This document shows, one piece after another, positions 1-9,897 of a stretch of 64,000 nt of DNA. The stretch covers positions 124,001-188,000 of the forward strand of contig NZ_JAKRET010000001.1 in the NCBI RefSeq assembly GCF_022664395.1. Direction: 5' to 3'. Position 1 is the stretch's first letter. Each line of letters opens with the position of its first letter. The notes beneath the pieces are model-generated. The model was not told the DNA's origin and did not search any database. It saw only the letters and a list, made by a program, of their open reading frames with translations. The DNA is from Sphingomonas lacusdianchii. Its GTDB lineage: Bacteria; Pseudomonadota; Alphaproteobacteria; Sphingomonadales; Sphingomonadaceae. The translations under genes were made by a program, and so were the position numbers.

Positions 1-466
1 CGAAGGGCGCCGCCGGCCACAGCAGCGCGACCGATGCCACCGTCGCGACGGTGTTGCCTTCGCCTTCCTGACGATATTTCCCGGTCACCGGGATGCGGCG
101 ACCGTTCAGGTCGATCGAGCGGACCTGGATTTCCATCTTGCCCGACTTGCCGAACGCACCCTTGCCGGTCAGCCAGGTGACTTCGCCCACGGCGGGTGTG
201 CCCTTAGGAATTACGACATAATCGCCCAGCATCACGTCGGCAGCGACGGTCAGCCCGAACTTGTAGCCGACCTCGATGCGACCGCCCTTGGTCGTCAGGT
301 CCTCGTTCATCGACAGCAGCACTTCAGTGTTCGCCGGCAGCTGCGCATTGGCAGTGGCGCCCCCACGCGCGACGGCGGTCACCGGCGCCGACTGGTCCTG
401 CGCGACCGCAGCGGTCATCGACGCGCCAGCGAAAGCGGCGACGCAAAGCATCTTCACGAACGTCAT
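1..466 (-). CDS. Exported hypothetical protein, C-terminus beyond window
   Basis: Only the first 155 codons are visible because the gene runs off the left edge. The ATG at 466 follows a good Shine-Dalgarno (GGGGAAG). Residues 1-22 form a classic Sec signal peptide (hydrophobic core, AVA before QD as the likely cleavage site), so the product is probably periplasmic or surface bound. The mature part is rich in Gly, Lys, Thr and Val and alternates short beta-like stretches (for example IPKGTPAVGEVTW and GRRIPVTGKYRQ). I do not recognise the family with confidence. No catalytic motif is visible. Confidence 0.7.
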   Translation of the reverse strand, partial: MTFVKMLCVAAFAGASMTAAVAQDQSAPVTAVARGGATANAQLPANTEVLLSMNEDLTTKGGRIEVGYKFGLTVAADVMLGDYVVIPKGTPAVGEVTWLTGKGAFGKSGKMEIQVRSIDLNGRRIPVTGKYRQEGEGNTVATVASVALLWPAAPF

Positions 467-570
467 GATCTTCCCCTCTACTTCCCCCCCATGGGAAGTC
501 AGGCCGGATCGTATCCGATCGTGACGCCGCTGAATAGGGGCGGGAGAAGCGTGACTGAACCGAAACGGGG

Positions 571-825
571 TTAACGCCCGCCCGCCTCCAGCAGTCCGCG
601 CGGTGCCGCCAGTTCCCATGCATGGGCAACAGCATCGTCGATCGCGGCTGCGTCGCTATCCGGCAACGCCACCCAGCCATCGTCGCCGCGCACGGTCGCC
701 GCGCCGTCCACCCGCACGAACGCTTCGCCTTCGACCAGAAAGACCGTCGCGCCATCCTCCTGTCGTTCCTCGACCCCCGGCAATACCTTCACTGCTTCAC
801 GGATATGGTCGAGCATCTCGGTCAT
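571..825 (-). CDS. Small YjbR/MmcQ-like protein
   Basis: An 84-residue protein whose start overlaps the purN stop by 4 bases, so it is probably translated from the purN-purM transcript. The pattern LPGVEE near the N-terminus, a central short beta unit (VFLVEGEAFVRV), a GWVALPD segment and a C-terminal AWELAAPRGLLE helix resemble the MmcQ/YjbR (double-wing DNA-binding-like) family in shortened form. YjbR proteins are usually about 115-120 residues, so this would be a reduced member. The family assignment is tentative and no function is claimed. Confidence 0.55.
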   Translation of the reverse strand: MTEMLDHIREAVKVLPGVEERQEDGATVFLVEGEAFVRVDGAATVRGDDGWVALPDSDAAAIDDAVAHAWELAAPRGLLEAGGR

Positions 826-1391
826 CGCGTCACAAACTCCGTCAGGGTTCGCGGGTAGAGGCGATGTTCCTCCACCAGCACCCGCGCCGCCAGCGTATCG
901 GGCGTATCGTCGGGCAGGATCGGAACGCGCGCCTGCGCCAATACGCTCCCGGCATCGAGTTCTTCGGTCACGACATGCACCGAACAGCCCGCCTCGGCAT
1001 CGCCGGCGGCGATCGCCCGCGCATGGGTATCGAGGCCCTTATAGGCGGGCAGCAACGACGGATGGATATTGACGATCCGGTCGCGCCACTGGCCGACGAA
1101 CCAGTCCGACAGCAACCGCATATAGCCGGCCAGCGCGATCGTCTCGACCCCGGCATCCCGCAGCGCACCGTCGATCGCCGCCTCATAGTCCGCTTTCGGG
1201 ATGCCGCGCGGCGAATGGGCGAAGGTCGCGATGCCCGCTTCGGCAGCATGGGTCAGGCCGGCGGCATCGGGCTTGTCCGACGCCACCAGCACGACGTCAT
1301 AGGGGCAGTCCGCCGCCTTGGCGGCTGCGATCAGCGCCGCCATGTTCGATCCCCGTCCCGAAATCAGGACGCCGACACGGTGTTTAGCCAA
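822..1391 (-). CDS. purN: Phosphoribosylglycinamide formyltransferase
   Basis: Transfers a formyl group from 10-formyltetrahydrofolate to GAR, the third step of de novo purine synthesis in the cytoplasm. The 189-residue product has the GRGSN phosphate-binding motif at 12-16 and the catalytic set Asn108, His110 ([10 protein letters not shown]) and Asp146 (ELDAG), all intact. The reading frame stays open upstream to 1469, but homology begins at [12 protein letters not shown], so I choose the TTG at 1391. This start overlaps the purM stop by 8 bases, implying translational coupling with the preceding purine gene. Confidence 0.93.
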   Translation of the reverse strand: MAKHRVGVLISGRGSNMAALIAAAKAADCPYDVVLVASDKPDAAGLTHAAEAGIATFAHSPRGIPKADYEAAIDGALRDAGVETIALAGYMRLLSDWFVGQWRDRIVNIHPSLLPAYKGLDTHARAIAAGDAEAGCSVHVVTEELDAGSVLAQARVPILPDDTPDTLAARVLVEEHRLYPRTLTEFVTR

Positions 1392-2490
1392 GATGCGTCG
1401 CGCTCCAGTCGCTCCGCGCGCTCCACGTCCCAGCACTGCCCTTGACGGTGCAGCCCTTGTCGCCCGCATCGACCGTGCCGATCCGCACCACCGTCTCGCC
1501 AGCCTCCGCCAGCGCCGCCGCGACCGCCTCGGCGTCCTCGGCAGCGACCAGCACCGCCATGCCGATGCCGCAGTTGAACGTCCGCGCCATCTCTTCGGGC
1601 TCGATATTGCCCTGCGCCTGCAGGAACGCCATCAAGCGCGACTGCTCCCACGCATCGGCATCGACCGTCGCATGCGCCCCTTGCGGAAGGACGCGCGGGA
1701 TATTCTCCAGCAATCCGCCGCCGGTGATATGCGCCAGCCCGTGGATGCGCCCTTCGCGCAGCAGCGGCAGCAGCGACTTCACGTAGATCCGGGTCGGCGC
1801 CATCAGCGCGTCGATCAACAGTACGTCCTGATCGAACAGGGCAGGGCGGTCGAGCTTCCACCCCTTGTCGGCCGCCAGTCGCCGCACCAGCGAGAAGCCG
1901 TTCGAATGGACCCCCGACGATGCCAGCCCGAGGATGACGTCGCCCACCGCGACCTTGTCCCCGGTCAGCAGCTGCTCGCGCTCGACCGCACCGACGCAGA
2001 AGCCGGCAAGGTCGTAATCGCCGTCGGCATACATGCCCGGCATTTCGGCGGTCTCGCCCCCGATCAGCGCGCAGCCGGCCTGCCGGCACCCCTCGGCGAT
2101 CGAGGCGACGACCCGCTCGGCGGTGTCGGCGACCAGCTTGCCGCTGGCATAATAGTCGAGGAAGAACAGCGGCTCGGCACCCTGCACGATCAGGTCGTTG
2201 GCGCACATCGCGACCAGATCGATACCGACCCCGTCATGTGCATTGTGTTCGATCGCCAGCTTCAGCTTGGTACCGACGCCGTCATTGGCGGCGACCAGCA
2301 ACGGATCCTTGAACCCTGCCGCCTTCGGATCGAACACGCCGCCAAAGCCGCCCAGCTCGGCATCGGCCCCCGGCCGCCGCGTCGACTTCGCCAACGGCCC
2401 GATCGCGCGGACCAGGGCATTGCCCGCCGCGATCGAGACGCCTGCCTGTGCGTAGGTATAGCCGCCGCCGCGGTCCGCTTCGTTGCTCAT
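1384..2490 (-). CDS. purM: Phosphoribosylformylglycinamidine cyclo-ligase (AIR synthetase)
   Basis: ATP-dependent ring closure of FGAM to AIR, the fifth step of purine synthesis. The 368-residue protein shows the PurM/PurL superfamily signatures: NDGVGTKLK at about 69-77, [19 protein letters not shown] at about 89-107, [11 protein letters not shown] at 144-154 and a glycine-rich [13 protein letters not shown] further on. Length fits the family (about 345-370). It is followed directly by purN (8-base overlap), the usual purMN pair. The start at 2490 faces a plus-strand gene at 2550, leaving 59 bases for a divergent promoter region. Confidence 0.96.
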   Translation of the reverse strand: MSNEADRGGGYTYAQAGVSIAAGNALVRAIGPLAKSTRRPGADAELGGFGGVFDPKAAGFKDPLLVAANDGVGTKLKLAIEHNAHDGVGIDLVAMCANDLIVQGAEPLFFLDYYASGKLVADTAERVVASIAEGCRQAGCALIGGETAEMPGMYADGDYDLAGFCVGAVEREQLLTGDKVAVGDVILGLASSGVHSNGFSLVRRLAADKGWKLDRPALFDQDVLLIDALMAPTRIYVKSLLPLLREGRIHGLAHITGGGLLENIPRVLPQGAHATVDADAWEQSRLMAFLQAQGNIEPEEMARTFNCGIGMAVLVAAEDAEAVAAALAEAGETVVRIGTVDAGDKGCTVKGSAGTWSARSDWSATHLG

Positions 2491-2549
2491 TGGGTCCGAC
2501 TAGCCACATCGCGCTTGGATTTCCACGCCTGCTTCGTCAAAAGGCGCGC

Positions 2550-3791
2550 ATGACCTTGGTTCAGCCCCGCCGCATCCTTGCCGCCCTCGCATTGGGCGTG
2601 GTCGCGACCGGGGCGGTCGTGGCGCAGCAAGGCGGCGTCGCGCCGGTCGACGGATCGGGCAGCTTCGAGGTAAACGGTGTGCGCGTCGACGTCGCCGGCC
2701 GGACGGCGGAGGCGGCGCGCACCACCGGCTGGCGCCTCGCCCAGCGCAAGGGCTGGCAGATGCTGTCGCAGCGGCTGACCGGACAGGCCCGTTCGCTGCC
2801 CGACGGCACGCTCGATTCGTTGGTGACCAGCATCGTCGTCGAAAGCGAACAGATCGCGCCGAACCGCTACATCGCCCGGTTGGGTGTGCTGTTCAATCGT
2901 AGCCGCGCCGCCTCGATCCTCGGCATCGCCGGCGTGTCTGAGCGTAGCCCGGCAATGCTGGTGGTGCCGCTGATCTGGGACGGCGGCACCGGCACCGTCT
3001 TCGAACGTGCGACCCCGTGGCAGGCGGCATGGGCGCGGTTCCGCACCGGTGGCAGCGTTATGGACTATGTCCGGCCCAGCGGCACCGGCGCCGACGGCCT
3101 GCTGCTCAACGCCGGACAGGTGACGCGGCGCGGGCGTGGCTGGTGGCGCACCGTCCTCAACCAGTACGGCGCGTCCGACGTGCTCATCCCGCAGGTCCGC
3201 CTGTATCGCCAATGGCCCGGCGGCCCGGTGATCGGCACCTTCACCGCCGGCTACGGCCCCGACAACCGCCTGCTCGGCAGTTTCTCGCTCCGCGTCAATC
3301 AGGGCGATGCCGTTCCCGCGCTTCTCGACGAAGGCGTCCGCCGTCTCGATGCGCTGTATCAACAGGGGCTGCGCAGTGGCGCGCTCCGCCCCGACCTCGT
3401 CCTCGCCGCCCCGCCACCGGGCAGCGTGATCCTGCCTGACGAGGAGGAGATCGTCGACCCGACCAGCATCGACGCGGGCGCAACCCCGACGCCGGTTCCG
3501 ACCGGCGACAGCGTCACACTGTCGATCCAGGCCGACACCCCGACCGTAGCCGCGGTCGAATCGACCGAGGCTGCGTTGCGATCGGTCCCCGGCGTCCGCT
3601 CGGCGGCGACCTCCAGCCTCGCGCTCGGCGGCGTATCGGTGCTGCGCGTGACGTTCGACGGCGATATCGCCATTCTCAGCGCCGCGCTCGAATCGCGCGG
3701 GTGGCAGGTGCAGCAGGGCGATGGCGCGCTGCGTATCCGTCGCCGCGCCGCCTCGACCCCGACCGCTCCGCCGAGTGCCCCGCAGGAATGA
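2550..3791 (+). CDS. Exported protein with C-terminal HMA-like domain
   Basis: The product is 413 residues from the ATG at 2550; the frame is open further upstream, but the signal peptide ([17 protein letters not shown], cleavage near VVAQ|QG) fixes the start. The first 270 residues resemble the DUF2066-type exported proteins ([38 protein letters not shown]). A linker rich in Pro and Thr leads to a ferredoxin-like fold at about 320-400 ([39 protein letters not shown]) similar to heavy-metal-associated domains but without the CxxC metal motif, so metal binding is not expected. It is the first gene of a coupled operon; its stop overlaps the hda start (ATGA). Confidence 0.75.
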   Translation: MTLVQPRRILAALALGVVATGAVVAQQGGVAPVDGSGSFEVNGVRVDVAGRTAEAARTTGWRLAQRKGWQMLSQRLTGQARSLPDGTLDSLVTSIVVESEQIAPNRYIARLGVLFNRSRAASILGIAGVSERSPAMLVVPLIWDGGTGTVFERATPWQAAWARFRTGGSVMDYVRPSGTGADGLLLNAGQVTRRGRGWWRTVLNQYGASDVLIPQVRLYRQWPGGPVIGTFTAGYGPDNRLLGSFSLRVNQGDAVPALLDEGVRRLDALYQQGLRSGALRPDLVLAAPPPGSVILPDEEEIVDPTSIDAGATPTPVPTGDSVTLSIQADTPTVAAVESTEAALRSVPGVRSAATSSLALGGVSVLRVTFDGDIAILSAALESRGWQVQQGDGALRIRRRAASTPTAPPSAPQE

Positions 3792-4426
3792 CCAGTCTGC
3801 CTCGCGCTACGGTTCAGCTTACCCTGCCTCTCGAACTTCCCGCCGGCGCCCGGCAGGACCTGTTCCTTGTCGGGCCGTCGAACGAAGCCGCCGTCCACCA
3901 TCTCGATCATTTCGCGACCTGGCCCGTCCAGGCGGCGCTGCTGGTCGGTCCGCGCAAATCGGGCCGTACGCTGCTCGCCCGGCTTTTCGCGGCGAAGAGC
4001 GGCGGGACGATCGCCGACGATGCCGATCGCTGGAGCGAGACCGAGCTGTTCCACGCATGGAACCGGGCACAGAGCGATGCCCGCCCGCTGCTGATCGTCG
4101 CCGATGCCGCGCCGCCGATCTGGCGGATCGGGCTGCCCGACCTGCGCTCGCGCATCAACGCGACGCCGGTGCTGCGCCTCGAAGCGCCCGACGACGTGCT
4201 GATCGAAACACTGCTGCAATATCTCTTCGACAGGAAGGAACTTGTCGCCGCGCCCGATCTGGTGCGCTGGCTTGCCCGCCGCGTCGAACGGAGCCACCTT
4301 GCGGTGCTTCGCATCGTCGAGGCTCTGGAGGAAGATGCCATGTTGCGCTCGACGCGCCGTCTGACCGTTCCCGCCGCGCGCGCCGCGCTGGCCGGCAATC
4401 CGTTGCTGCTGGACCGCCTGCTGTGA
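3788..4426 (+). CDS. hdaA: DnaA regulatory inactivator Hda-like AAA+ protein
   Basis: Hda works with the DNA-loaded sliding clamp to stimulate DnaA-ATP hydrolysis and limit initiation. The 212-residue protein begins with a clamp-binding motif QLTLPL at 9-14, the same position and form as QLSLPL in E. coli Hda, followed by a DnaA-like AAA+ domain with a degenerate Walker A ([10 protein letters not shown] at about 56-65) and a lid region ([24 protein letters not shown]) like that of DnaA domain III. Length is slightly below E. coli Hda (about 230). ATG overlaps the upstream stop by 4 bases and its own stop overlaps the ppk start. Confidence 0.85.
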   Translation: MTSLPRATVQLTLPLELPAGARQDLFLVGPSNEAAVHHLDHFATWPVQAALLVGPRKSGRTLLARLFAAKSGGTIADDADRWSETELFHAWNRAQSDARPLLIVADAAPPIWRIGLPDLRSRINATPVLRLEAPDDVLIETLLQYLFDRKELVAAPDLVRWLARRVERSHLAVLRIVEALEEDAMLRSTRRLTVPAARAALAGNPLLLDRLL

Positions 4427-6597
4427 ACGATCCCGTCCCCTCCGCCCGCACCACCGTCGCCGCCGCGCCCCAGGCACGCTATTTCAACCGCGAACTGTCG
4501 TGGCTGGCATTCAACCGTCGCGTACTCGACGAAGCGTGCAACCCCGACCATCCGCTGCTCGAACGGTTGCGCTTCCTGTCGATCTCGGCGACCAACATCG
4601 ACGAATTTTTCATGGTCCGCGTCGCGGGCCTGAAGGGGCAGCAGATGCAGGAGGTAGGCCATGAATCGGTCGACGGCCTGACCCCGTCGCAGCAACTGGC
4701 CGCGATCACCGTCGACGCCGCCGGGCTGGTCGACAGCCAGCAGCGCATCTGGCGCGATATCGCGGCGCAACTGGCCGAGGCCGATATCAGCGTGCTCGGC
4801 GCCGACGCGCTGCATGGGGAGACCGAGGAATGGCTTGCCCGCTATTTCCGCGATCAGCTGTTCCCGGTGCTCACCCCGCAGGCGCTCGACCCGGCGCACC
4901 CGTTCCCCTTCATCCCGAACCTCGGTTCGGCCATGCTGTTCGACCTGATCCGCCGGTCGGACGAGGTCGAGGTGCGCGAGGTCGTGCTGCTCCCCTCGGC
5001 GATGCCGCGCTTCGTCCGCCTGCCGGGCAAGTCGGCGCGCTATGTCGCGATCGAAACCGTGCTGCGCCATTTTTCGGGGCAGTTCTTCCCCGGCTATGAC
5101 GTGCGCGCCTCCGCCGCCTTCCGCGTCATCCGCGACAGCGATATCGAACTGGAGGAAGAGGCCGAGGATCTGGTCCTTTATTTCCGCACCGCGATCAAAC
5201 GCCGCCGCCGCGGCAGGATCATTCGCCTCGAAATTGAATCGGGCATTTCCGACGAACTGGTCCAGCTGCTGCGCGACGAAATGGGCGGCAGCGATGCGCT
5301 CATCACCGAAACCGGCGGGTTCCTCGGCATCGGCGACCTGTCGATGCTGGTGGCGGAAGACCGGCCCGACCTCAAATTCCCGCCCTTTTCTCCGCGCTTT
5401 CCCGAACGCATCCGCGAATATGGCGGCGACTGTTTCGCGGCGATCCGGGCGAAGGACATCGTCGTCCACCACCCGTACGAAACCTTCGACGTGGTGCTCG
5501 CTTTCCTCAAGCAAGCCGCCGCCGATCCCGATGTCGTCGCGATCAAGCAGACGCTGTACCGCGCCGGCAAGCAATCCGCTGTCGTCGCTGCGCTGGTCGC
5601 TGCTGCCGAGGCCGGCAAGTCGGTGACCGCCGTCGTCGAACTGAAGGCCCGTTTCGACGAAGAGCAGAACCTGAACCTCGCCTCGGTGCTCGAACGCGCC
5701 GGGGTGCAGGTCGTCTACGGCTTCATCGAGTGGAAGACCCACGCGAAGATCTCGATGGTCGTCCGGCGCGAGGAGCAGGGCTATCGTACCTATTGTCACT
5801 TCGGCACCGGCAATTATCACCCGATCACCGCGCGCATCTACACCGACCTCAGCTTCTTCACCGCCGATCCGGTGATCGGTCGCGATGCGGCGCAGGTGTT
5901 CAACTACATCACCGGCTATGTCGAACCGCAGGCGCTGCAACAGCTTGCCATCAGTCCCCGCGACCTGCGCGACCGGCTGGAGGCGCTGATCGAGGGCGAG
6001 ATTCAGACCGCCCGCGCCGGCGGCGAAGGTTCGATCTGGCTGAAGATGAACTCGCTGGTCGATCCGGCACTGATCGACAAGCTGTACGAGGCATCGGCGG
6101 CCGGCGTGCAGATCGACCTGATCGTGCGCGGCATCTGCTGCCTGCGGCCGGGCGTACCGGGCATGTCCGACAACATCCGCGTCAAATCGGTGGTCGGCCG
6201 CTTTCTCGAACACAGCCGCATCTATTGCTTCGGCAACGGACAAGCGCTGCCGAACGACGACGCACTGGTCTATGTATCTTCGGCCGACTGGATGCCGCGC
6301 AATTTCGACCGCCGCGTTGAATATCTGCTGCCGATCACCAACCCGACCGTTCACGACCAGGTGCTCGATCAGGTCATGGTCGCCAATCTGCTCGACACCG
6401 AACAAAGTTGGGACCTTGGTCCCGATGGCAGCTATCGCCGGATGGCGAAGGGTGACAAGCCGTTCAACCTGCACCGCTATTTCATGACCAACCCGTCGCT
6501 GTCCGGGCGCGGTGCGGCGATCGAGAGCGGGTCGGCAACGGTACCACAGAAACTGTCGCTGCGCGCATGGCGGGCGGCCCGGGAAGGAACGATGTGA
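4423..6597 (+). CDS. ppk: Polyphosphate kinase 1
   Basis: Reversibly polymerises the gamma phosphate of ATP into polyphosphate. The 724-residue protein has the PPK1 N-terminal helical domain ([34 protein letters not shown]), the head domain, and two PLD-like catalytic halves. The autophosphorylated histidine is His440 in KTHAK and the second catalytic histidine is His597 in LEHSR, matching E. coli His435 and His592. The long frame extends upstream to 3721, but alignment and the GTGA overlap with the hda stop place the start at GTG 4423. The GTGA overlap with ppx downstream shows the synthesis and degradation enzymes are translated together. Confidence 0.95.
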   Translation: MNDPVPSARTTVAAAPQARYFNRELSWLAFNRRVLDEACNPDHPLLERLRFLSISATNIDEFFMVRVAGLKGQQMQEVGHESVDGLTPSQQLAAITVDAAGLVDSQQRIWRDIAAQLAEADISVLGADALHGETEEWLARYFRDQLFPVLTPQALDPAHPFPFIPNLGSAMLFDLIRRSDEVEVREVVLLPSAMPRFVRLPGKSARYVAIETVLRHFSGQFFPGYDVRASAAFRVIRDSDIELEEEAEDLVLYFRTAIKRRRRGRIIRLEIESGISDELVQLLRDEMGGSDALITETGGFLGIGDLSMLVAEDRPDLKFPPFSPRFPERIREYGGDCFAAIRAKDIVVHHPYETFDVVLAFLKQAAADPDVVAIKQTLYRAGKQSAVVAALVAAAEAGKSVTAVVELKARFDEEQNLNLASVLERAGVQVVYGFIEWKTHAKISMVVRREEQGYRTYCHFGTGNYHPITARIYTDLSFFTADPVIGRDAAQVFNYITGYVEPQALQQLAISPRDLRDRLEALIEGEIQTARAGGEGSIWLKMNSLVDPALIDKLYEASAAGVQIDLIVRGICCLRPGVPGMSDNIRVKSVVGRFLEHSRIYCFGNGQALPNDDALVYVSSADWMPRNFDRRVEYLLPITNPTVHDQVLDQVMVANLLDTEQSWDLGPDGSYRRMAKGDKPFNLHRYFMTNPSLSGRGAAIESGSATVPQKLSLRAWRAAREGTM

Positions 6598-8084
6598 TCC
6601 GATTGCCGTGGAGCCGTCCCGCCACCATCGCCCATAGCGCGATCATCGACATCGGATCGAACTCGATCCGTCTGGTCGTCTATGGCGGGCCGGATCGCAT
6701 CCCGGCGACGCTATTCAACGAGAAGGTGCTGGCGGGCCTCGGCCGCTCGCTGGCGGCGACCGGCACGATCGACGCGGAAGCATTTCGCGTCGCCGGCGCC
6801 GCGCTTGCGCGCTTCGCATGGCTGACGCGCGAGATGCAGGTCGATGTCGTCCGCACCGTCGCCACCGCCGCCGTTCGCGACGCCAGCAACGGCCACGACC
6901 TGATCGCGCTCGCCGAAGGCGTCGGGCTGACCGTCGAGACGCTATCGGGCGAGGAGGAGGCACAGGCTGCCGGCCACGGCGTGCTGTCGGCGATCCCTGA
7001 TGCCGACGGCATCGTCGGCGACCTTGGCGGCGGCAGTCTCGAACTGGTCCGGGTAAGGGGCGGCAAGCTCGGCGAGCGTGTCTCCTTTCCGCTCGGTGTG
7101 CTGCGCATCGGCGCGATCCGCGAACGACGCGCGGGCGAACTCGACCGCACGGTACAGCGGATGGTGCGCGACGCCGGCTGGGCGGGGCAGGGGCGGGGAC
7201 TGCCCTTCTATCTCGTCGGCGGATCATGGCGCGCGCTCGCGCGGCTCGACATGCATCTGACCGGCTATCCGCTGCCGATCGCCCATGGCTATGCGATATC
7301 ACTTAACCGAATCAATGCGTTGCGGAAGATTCTTGCCGATCTTCCTCGTACCGATCTGAAGGCGGTGCCGAACCTGTCGGGCGGGCGGGTGCCGACTCTC
7401 GACAATGCGACGGCGGTGCTGGCGTCGATGACCAAGCATCTCGGTTCGGCGACGACAATGGTCTCGGCCTATGGCCTGCGCGAGGGGCTGCTCTACGCTG
7501 CCTTGCCCGCCGATGTCCGCGCACAGGATCCGTTGCTGATCGCCGCCCATGACGAAGGCGCCCGGCAGGGCCGCTTCGCCGAACATGGCGACCTGCTGCA
7601 CAAGTGGATCGCGCCGCTATTCCCGGATGACGATGCCGCGATGGTCCGGCTGCGCCATGCCGCCTGCCTGCTCGCGGATGTGGGCTGGCACGCCAACCCC
7701 GAATTCCGCGCCGAACGCGGCGTCGAGATCGCGCTGCACGGCAACTGGGTGGCGATCGATGCCGCGGGCCGCGCAATCGTCGCGCAGGCGCTCTACAGTT
7801 GCCTTGGTGGCGGCGGCGACGCCGCGCCCGATCCGCTGCCCCGCCTCGCTCCGGCGGCGTCGCTTTCCACCGCGCACCGCTGGGGGCTGGCCATGCGGCT
7901 CGGCCAGCGTCTCAGCGGCGGCGTCGCGGCTCCCTTGCAGCGCACCGACCTGCGTCGTGGTCGCGGGCAGGTCGAACTGGTCGTTCCCGGCCGCGATACC
8001 GCGCTGTATGGCGAAGCCGTCCAGAAACGGCACAAGGCGCTCGCCACGGCGCTTGGTATGGAAGCGGCGCTGGTCACGAACTGA
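6594..8084 (+). CDS. ppx: Exopolyphosphatase (Ppx/GppA family)
   Basis: Releases orthophosphate from polyphosphate ends, and may hydrolyse pppGpp. The 496-residue protein has the actin-like ATPase-fold signatures of the family: [12 protein letters not shown] near the N-terminus, [13 protein letters not shown] and [11 protein letters not shown] for phosphate binding, then a C-terminal HD-like helical region ([20 protein letters not shown]). The preferred start is GTG 6594, overlapping the ppk stop as GTGA and placed 5-6 bases after GGAAGGA; an upstream ATG at 6567 in frame is less well supported. Last gene of the operon. Confidence 0.93.
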   Translation: MIRLPWSRPATIAHSAIIDIGSNSIRLVVYGGPDRIPATLFNEKVLAGLGRSLAATGTIDAEAFRVAGAALARFAWLTREMQVDVVRTVATAAVRDASNGHDLIALAEGVGLTVETLSGEEEAQAAGHGVLSAIPDADGIVGDLGGGSLELVRVRGGKLGERVSFPLGVLRIGAIRERRAGELDRTVQRMVRDAGWAGQGRGLPFYLVGGSWRALARLDMHLTGYPLPIAHGYAISLNRINALRKILADLPRTDLKAVPNLSGGRVPTLDNATAVLASMTKHLGSATTMVSAYGLREGLLYAALPADVRAQDPLLIAAHDEGARQGRFAEHGDLLHKWIAPLFPDDDAAMVRLRHAACLLADVGWHANPEFRAERGVEIALHGNWVAIDAAGRAIVAQALYSCLGGGGDAAPDPLPRLAPAASLSTAHRWGLAMRLGQRLSGGVAAPLQRTDLRRGRGQVELVVPGRDTALYGEAVQKRHKALATALGMEAALVTN

Positions 8085-8085
8085 C

Positions 8086-8106
8086 CGCGCTTTCCTACAT
8101 AGCGCG
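8086..8106 (+). terminator. Weak stem-loop after ppx
   Basis: CGCGCT and AGCGCG form a 6-bp stem around a 9-base loop, beginning one base after the ppx stop and followed by AATTTG. The stem is short and the T-run poor, so it could be a weak terminator or chance. Confidence 0.3.
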
Positions 8107-8215
8107 AATTTGCAACCTTCCCGCCGTTCTTTCCACGGTCAGGATCACGAAACGCGCCGCACGAATGCGAAACCGCCAAAGTGTCAACTTCCGCGTCTGC
8201 CGCTACGCTCAAACC

Positions 8216-8244
8216 ATTGTAAATAATCAGGTTATGGCATTCAA
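8216..8244 (-). promoter_or_regulatory. Orphan promoter-like sequence in the ppx / I78 gap
   Basis: Read leftwards, TTGAAT (8244-8239), a 17-base spacer and TACAAT (8221-8216) match sigma-70 boxes well. No minus-strand gene lies directly downstream; the transcript would run towards the 3' end of ppx in antisense. The 200-base gap 8085-8284 otherwise holds no credible gene. It contains a 12-base direct repeat (TGTCAACTTCCG) at 8182-8193 and 8268-8279. Confidence 0.3.
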
Positions 8245-8284
8245 AAAGGCCGACGTACCGTAACCTTTGTCAACTTCCGGAACG

Positions 8285-8617
8285 TCATCCGCAGCGCAAA
8301 TTGGTCACGATTCCCTTGTCGTCGACATCGATGTTCAGCCGGTCGGGCCGAAAGTCCATCGTCACCATCATCCCCGGCCGGATCACCCGCACCGCCCGTG
8401 CGCCCGACCGCTTGCCCGCATCGTCCGCCGTAGTTTCGGTCACCGCCTTGCCGACCAGATCGGCGATCGAACCAAGACCGCAACTGTCGATCTCTGAAGC
8501 GGCGCCCGGCCCGACCGGCCGCGACCCGATCGTCGGCGGCGACGTCCGTACCGGCGGCGGGATCTGTGGTTCGGCACAGCCGGCCACCGCGACTGCCATC
8601 AACGCAAGCTGCTTCAT
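8285..8617 (-). CDS. I78-family peptidase inhibitor lipoprotein
   Basis: A 110-residue protein starting at the ATG that overlaps the rnd stop (ATGA). Residues 1-14 form a lipoprotein signal with a lipobox ending VAGC, so the mature protein is probably lipid-anchored at Cys14. The C-terminal half carries the inhibitor I78 pattern: [12 protein letters not shown] early, then [18 protein letters not shown] followed by [15 protein letters not shown], with two cysteines that may form a disulfide. Known members inhibit serine peptidases; the target here is unknown. Confidence 0.85.
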   Translation of the reverse strand: MKQLALMAVAVAGCAEPQIPPPVRTSPPTIGSRPVGPGAASEIDSCGLGSIADLVGKAVTETTADDAGKRSGARAVRVIRPGMMVTMDFRPDRLNIDVDDKGIVTNLRCG

Positions 8618-9789
8618 TCCACCACCTCCGCTCGGGTCATCTTCAATCGTCCACCCAGCACGGTGAACCCAAGCTGACCCTCCACCAGCGCCAGCGCATC
8701 GCGCCCGAACTGCTCGAACCGCCACCCGTTCAGGATCGACAACCCGTCGCGCTGTCCGGCGGCCAGCGCCTCCAGATCGTCCGACCGCGCCAGCAGCCGC
8801 GCGGCGACCTTGATCTCGTTCGCGCGGATTTTCAGCAGCAGTTTCAGCAGGTCGGCGACCAACGCGCCTTCCTTGCCCAATGCCGGCTTGCGCTCATCGC
8901 GCCCCGGCATCTCGTCGGCGGGCAACGGACGCGCCTCGGCCAGCGCGGTCATCATCCGCGCGCCGATATCGTTATGCGCCCATGCCGCCGACAGCCCGCG
9001 CACCTTCGCCAGATCGGCCTGCTTGCGCGGTGGGTTACCGGCCAGATCGGCGATCGTCTCGTCCTTCACGATTCGCCCGCGCGGCAGATCCTTGCCCTGC
9101 GCCTCCAACTCGCGCCACTTGCCCAGCGCCTTCAGCCGGCCCAGCACCTCGGGCTTGCGGCTGTTGACGCGGATGCGCTGCCACACCGTCTCGGGATCGT
9201 TGAAATAATTGGACGGATCGCCGATCCGCTCCATCTCCTCGTCCAGCCACAGCCCGCGCCCGGTCTTGCGCAGCTTGGCCAGCATCTTGGGAAAGATCAC
9301 CGACAGATGCGTCACATCGGCGATCGCATAGTCGATCTGCCGATCGTCGAGCGGGCGCCGCGACCAGTCGGTGAACCGCGCCCCCTTGTCGACGGTGATC
9401 CCCAGATAGGCGTCGACCAGGTTGGAATAGCCGACCTGCTCGCCCTGACCCAGCGCCATCGCCGCCACCTGCGTGTCGAACATGGGGAAGGGCGTCTTGC
9501 CGGTCAGTTTATAGACGATCTCGATGTCCTGCCCGCCCGCATGGAAGACCTTCAGCACCTCGTCATTGTCGGTCAGCAGGTTCAGCAGCGGGGTCAGGTC
9601 GATGCCCGGTGCCATCGGATCGATCGCCGCCGCTTCCTCGGTATTGGCGATCTGGATCAGGCACAGTTCGGGCCAATAGCTGTTCTCGCGCATGAATTCG
9701 GTGTCGACGGCAACGAAGTCGGACGTGGCGAGGCGGGTACAGAGGGCGGCGAGGGTCGCGCTGTCCTCGATCAACGGATGGATATGCAT
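8614..9789 (-). CDS. rnd: Ribonuclease D
   Basis: 3'-5' exoribonuclease of tRNA and small RNA 3' ends. The 391-residue protein has the DEDDy nuclease signature: Asp and Glu in AVDTEFM (about residue 30), Asp in HAGGQDIEI (about 91), and Tyr/Asp in [10 protein letters not shown] (about 160), followed by HRDC-type helical regions (for example [20 protein letters not shown]). Length fits the family (about 375-395). The frame is open upstream, but the ATG at 9789 matches the family N-terminus. It diverges from aspS and is coupled to the downstream lipoprotein gene. Confidence 0.94.
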   Translation of the reverse strand: MHIHPLIEDSATLAALCTRLATSDFVAVDTEFMRENSYWPELCLIQIANTEEAAAIDPMAPGIDLTPLLNLLTDNDEVLKVFHAGGQDIEIVYKLTGKTPFPMFDTQVAAMALGQGEQVGYSNLVDAYLGITVDKGARFTDWSRRPLDDRQIDYAIADVTHLSVIFPKMLAKLRKTGRGLWLDEEMERIGDPSNYFNDPETVWQRIRVNSRKPEVLGRLKALGKWRELEAQGKDLPRGRIVKDETIADLAGNPPRKQADLAKVRGLSAAWAHNDIGARMMTALAEARPLPADEMPGRDERKPALGKEGALVADLLKLLLKIRANEIKVAARLLARSDDLEALAAGQRDGLSILNGWRFEQFGRDALALVEGQLGFTVLGGRLKMTRAEVVE

Positions 9790-9860
9790 CACGCCCGCAT
9801 AGCAAGGTTCCGCGCCTTGACAAAAGGGGGTGGGGGAGGGAAGCGGCGCACATCCAGAAA

Positions 9861-9875
9861 TCACTATTTTAGTGA
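9861..9875. repeat. Palindrome in the aspS leader
   Basis: TCACTA TTT TAGTGA is a perfect 6+6 palindrome around three T bases, 22 bases before the aspS start. It could be an operator or an AT-rich promoter element; no partner site was seen elsewhere. Confidence 0.3.
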
Positions 9876-9897
9876 AACACCGCCAAAGGTCTTACCG

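Noticed and set aside
3907..6474. 855-codon open frame opposite ppk
   Set aside because: It is antisense to a fully conserved ppk with both catalytic histidines; long antisense frames are expected in GC-rich coding DNA.
9817..9845. TTGACA at 9817 as an aspS promoter
   Set aside because: The -35 is perfect, but the sequence 17 bases downstream (GAAGCG region) is not a -10 box.
8566..9897. In-frame upstream extension of aspS
   Set aside because: This part is antisense to rnd; the AspRS family N-terminus starts at 9898.
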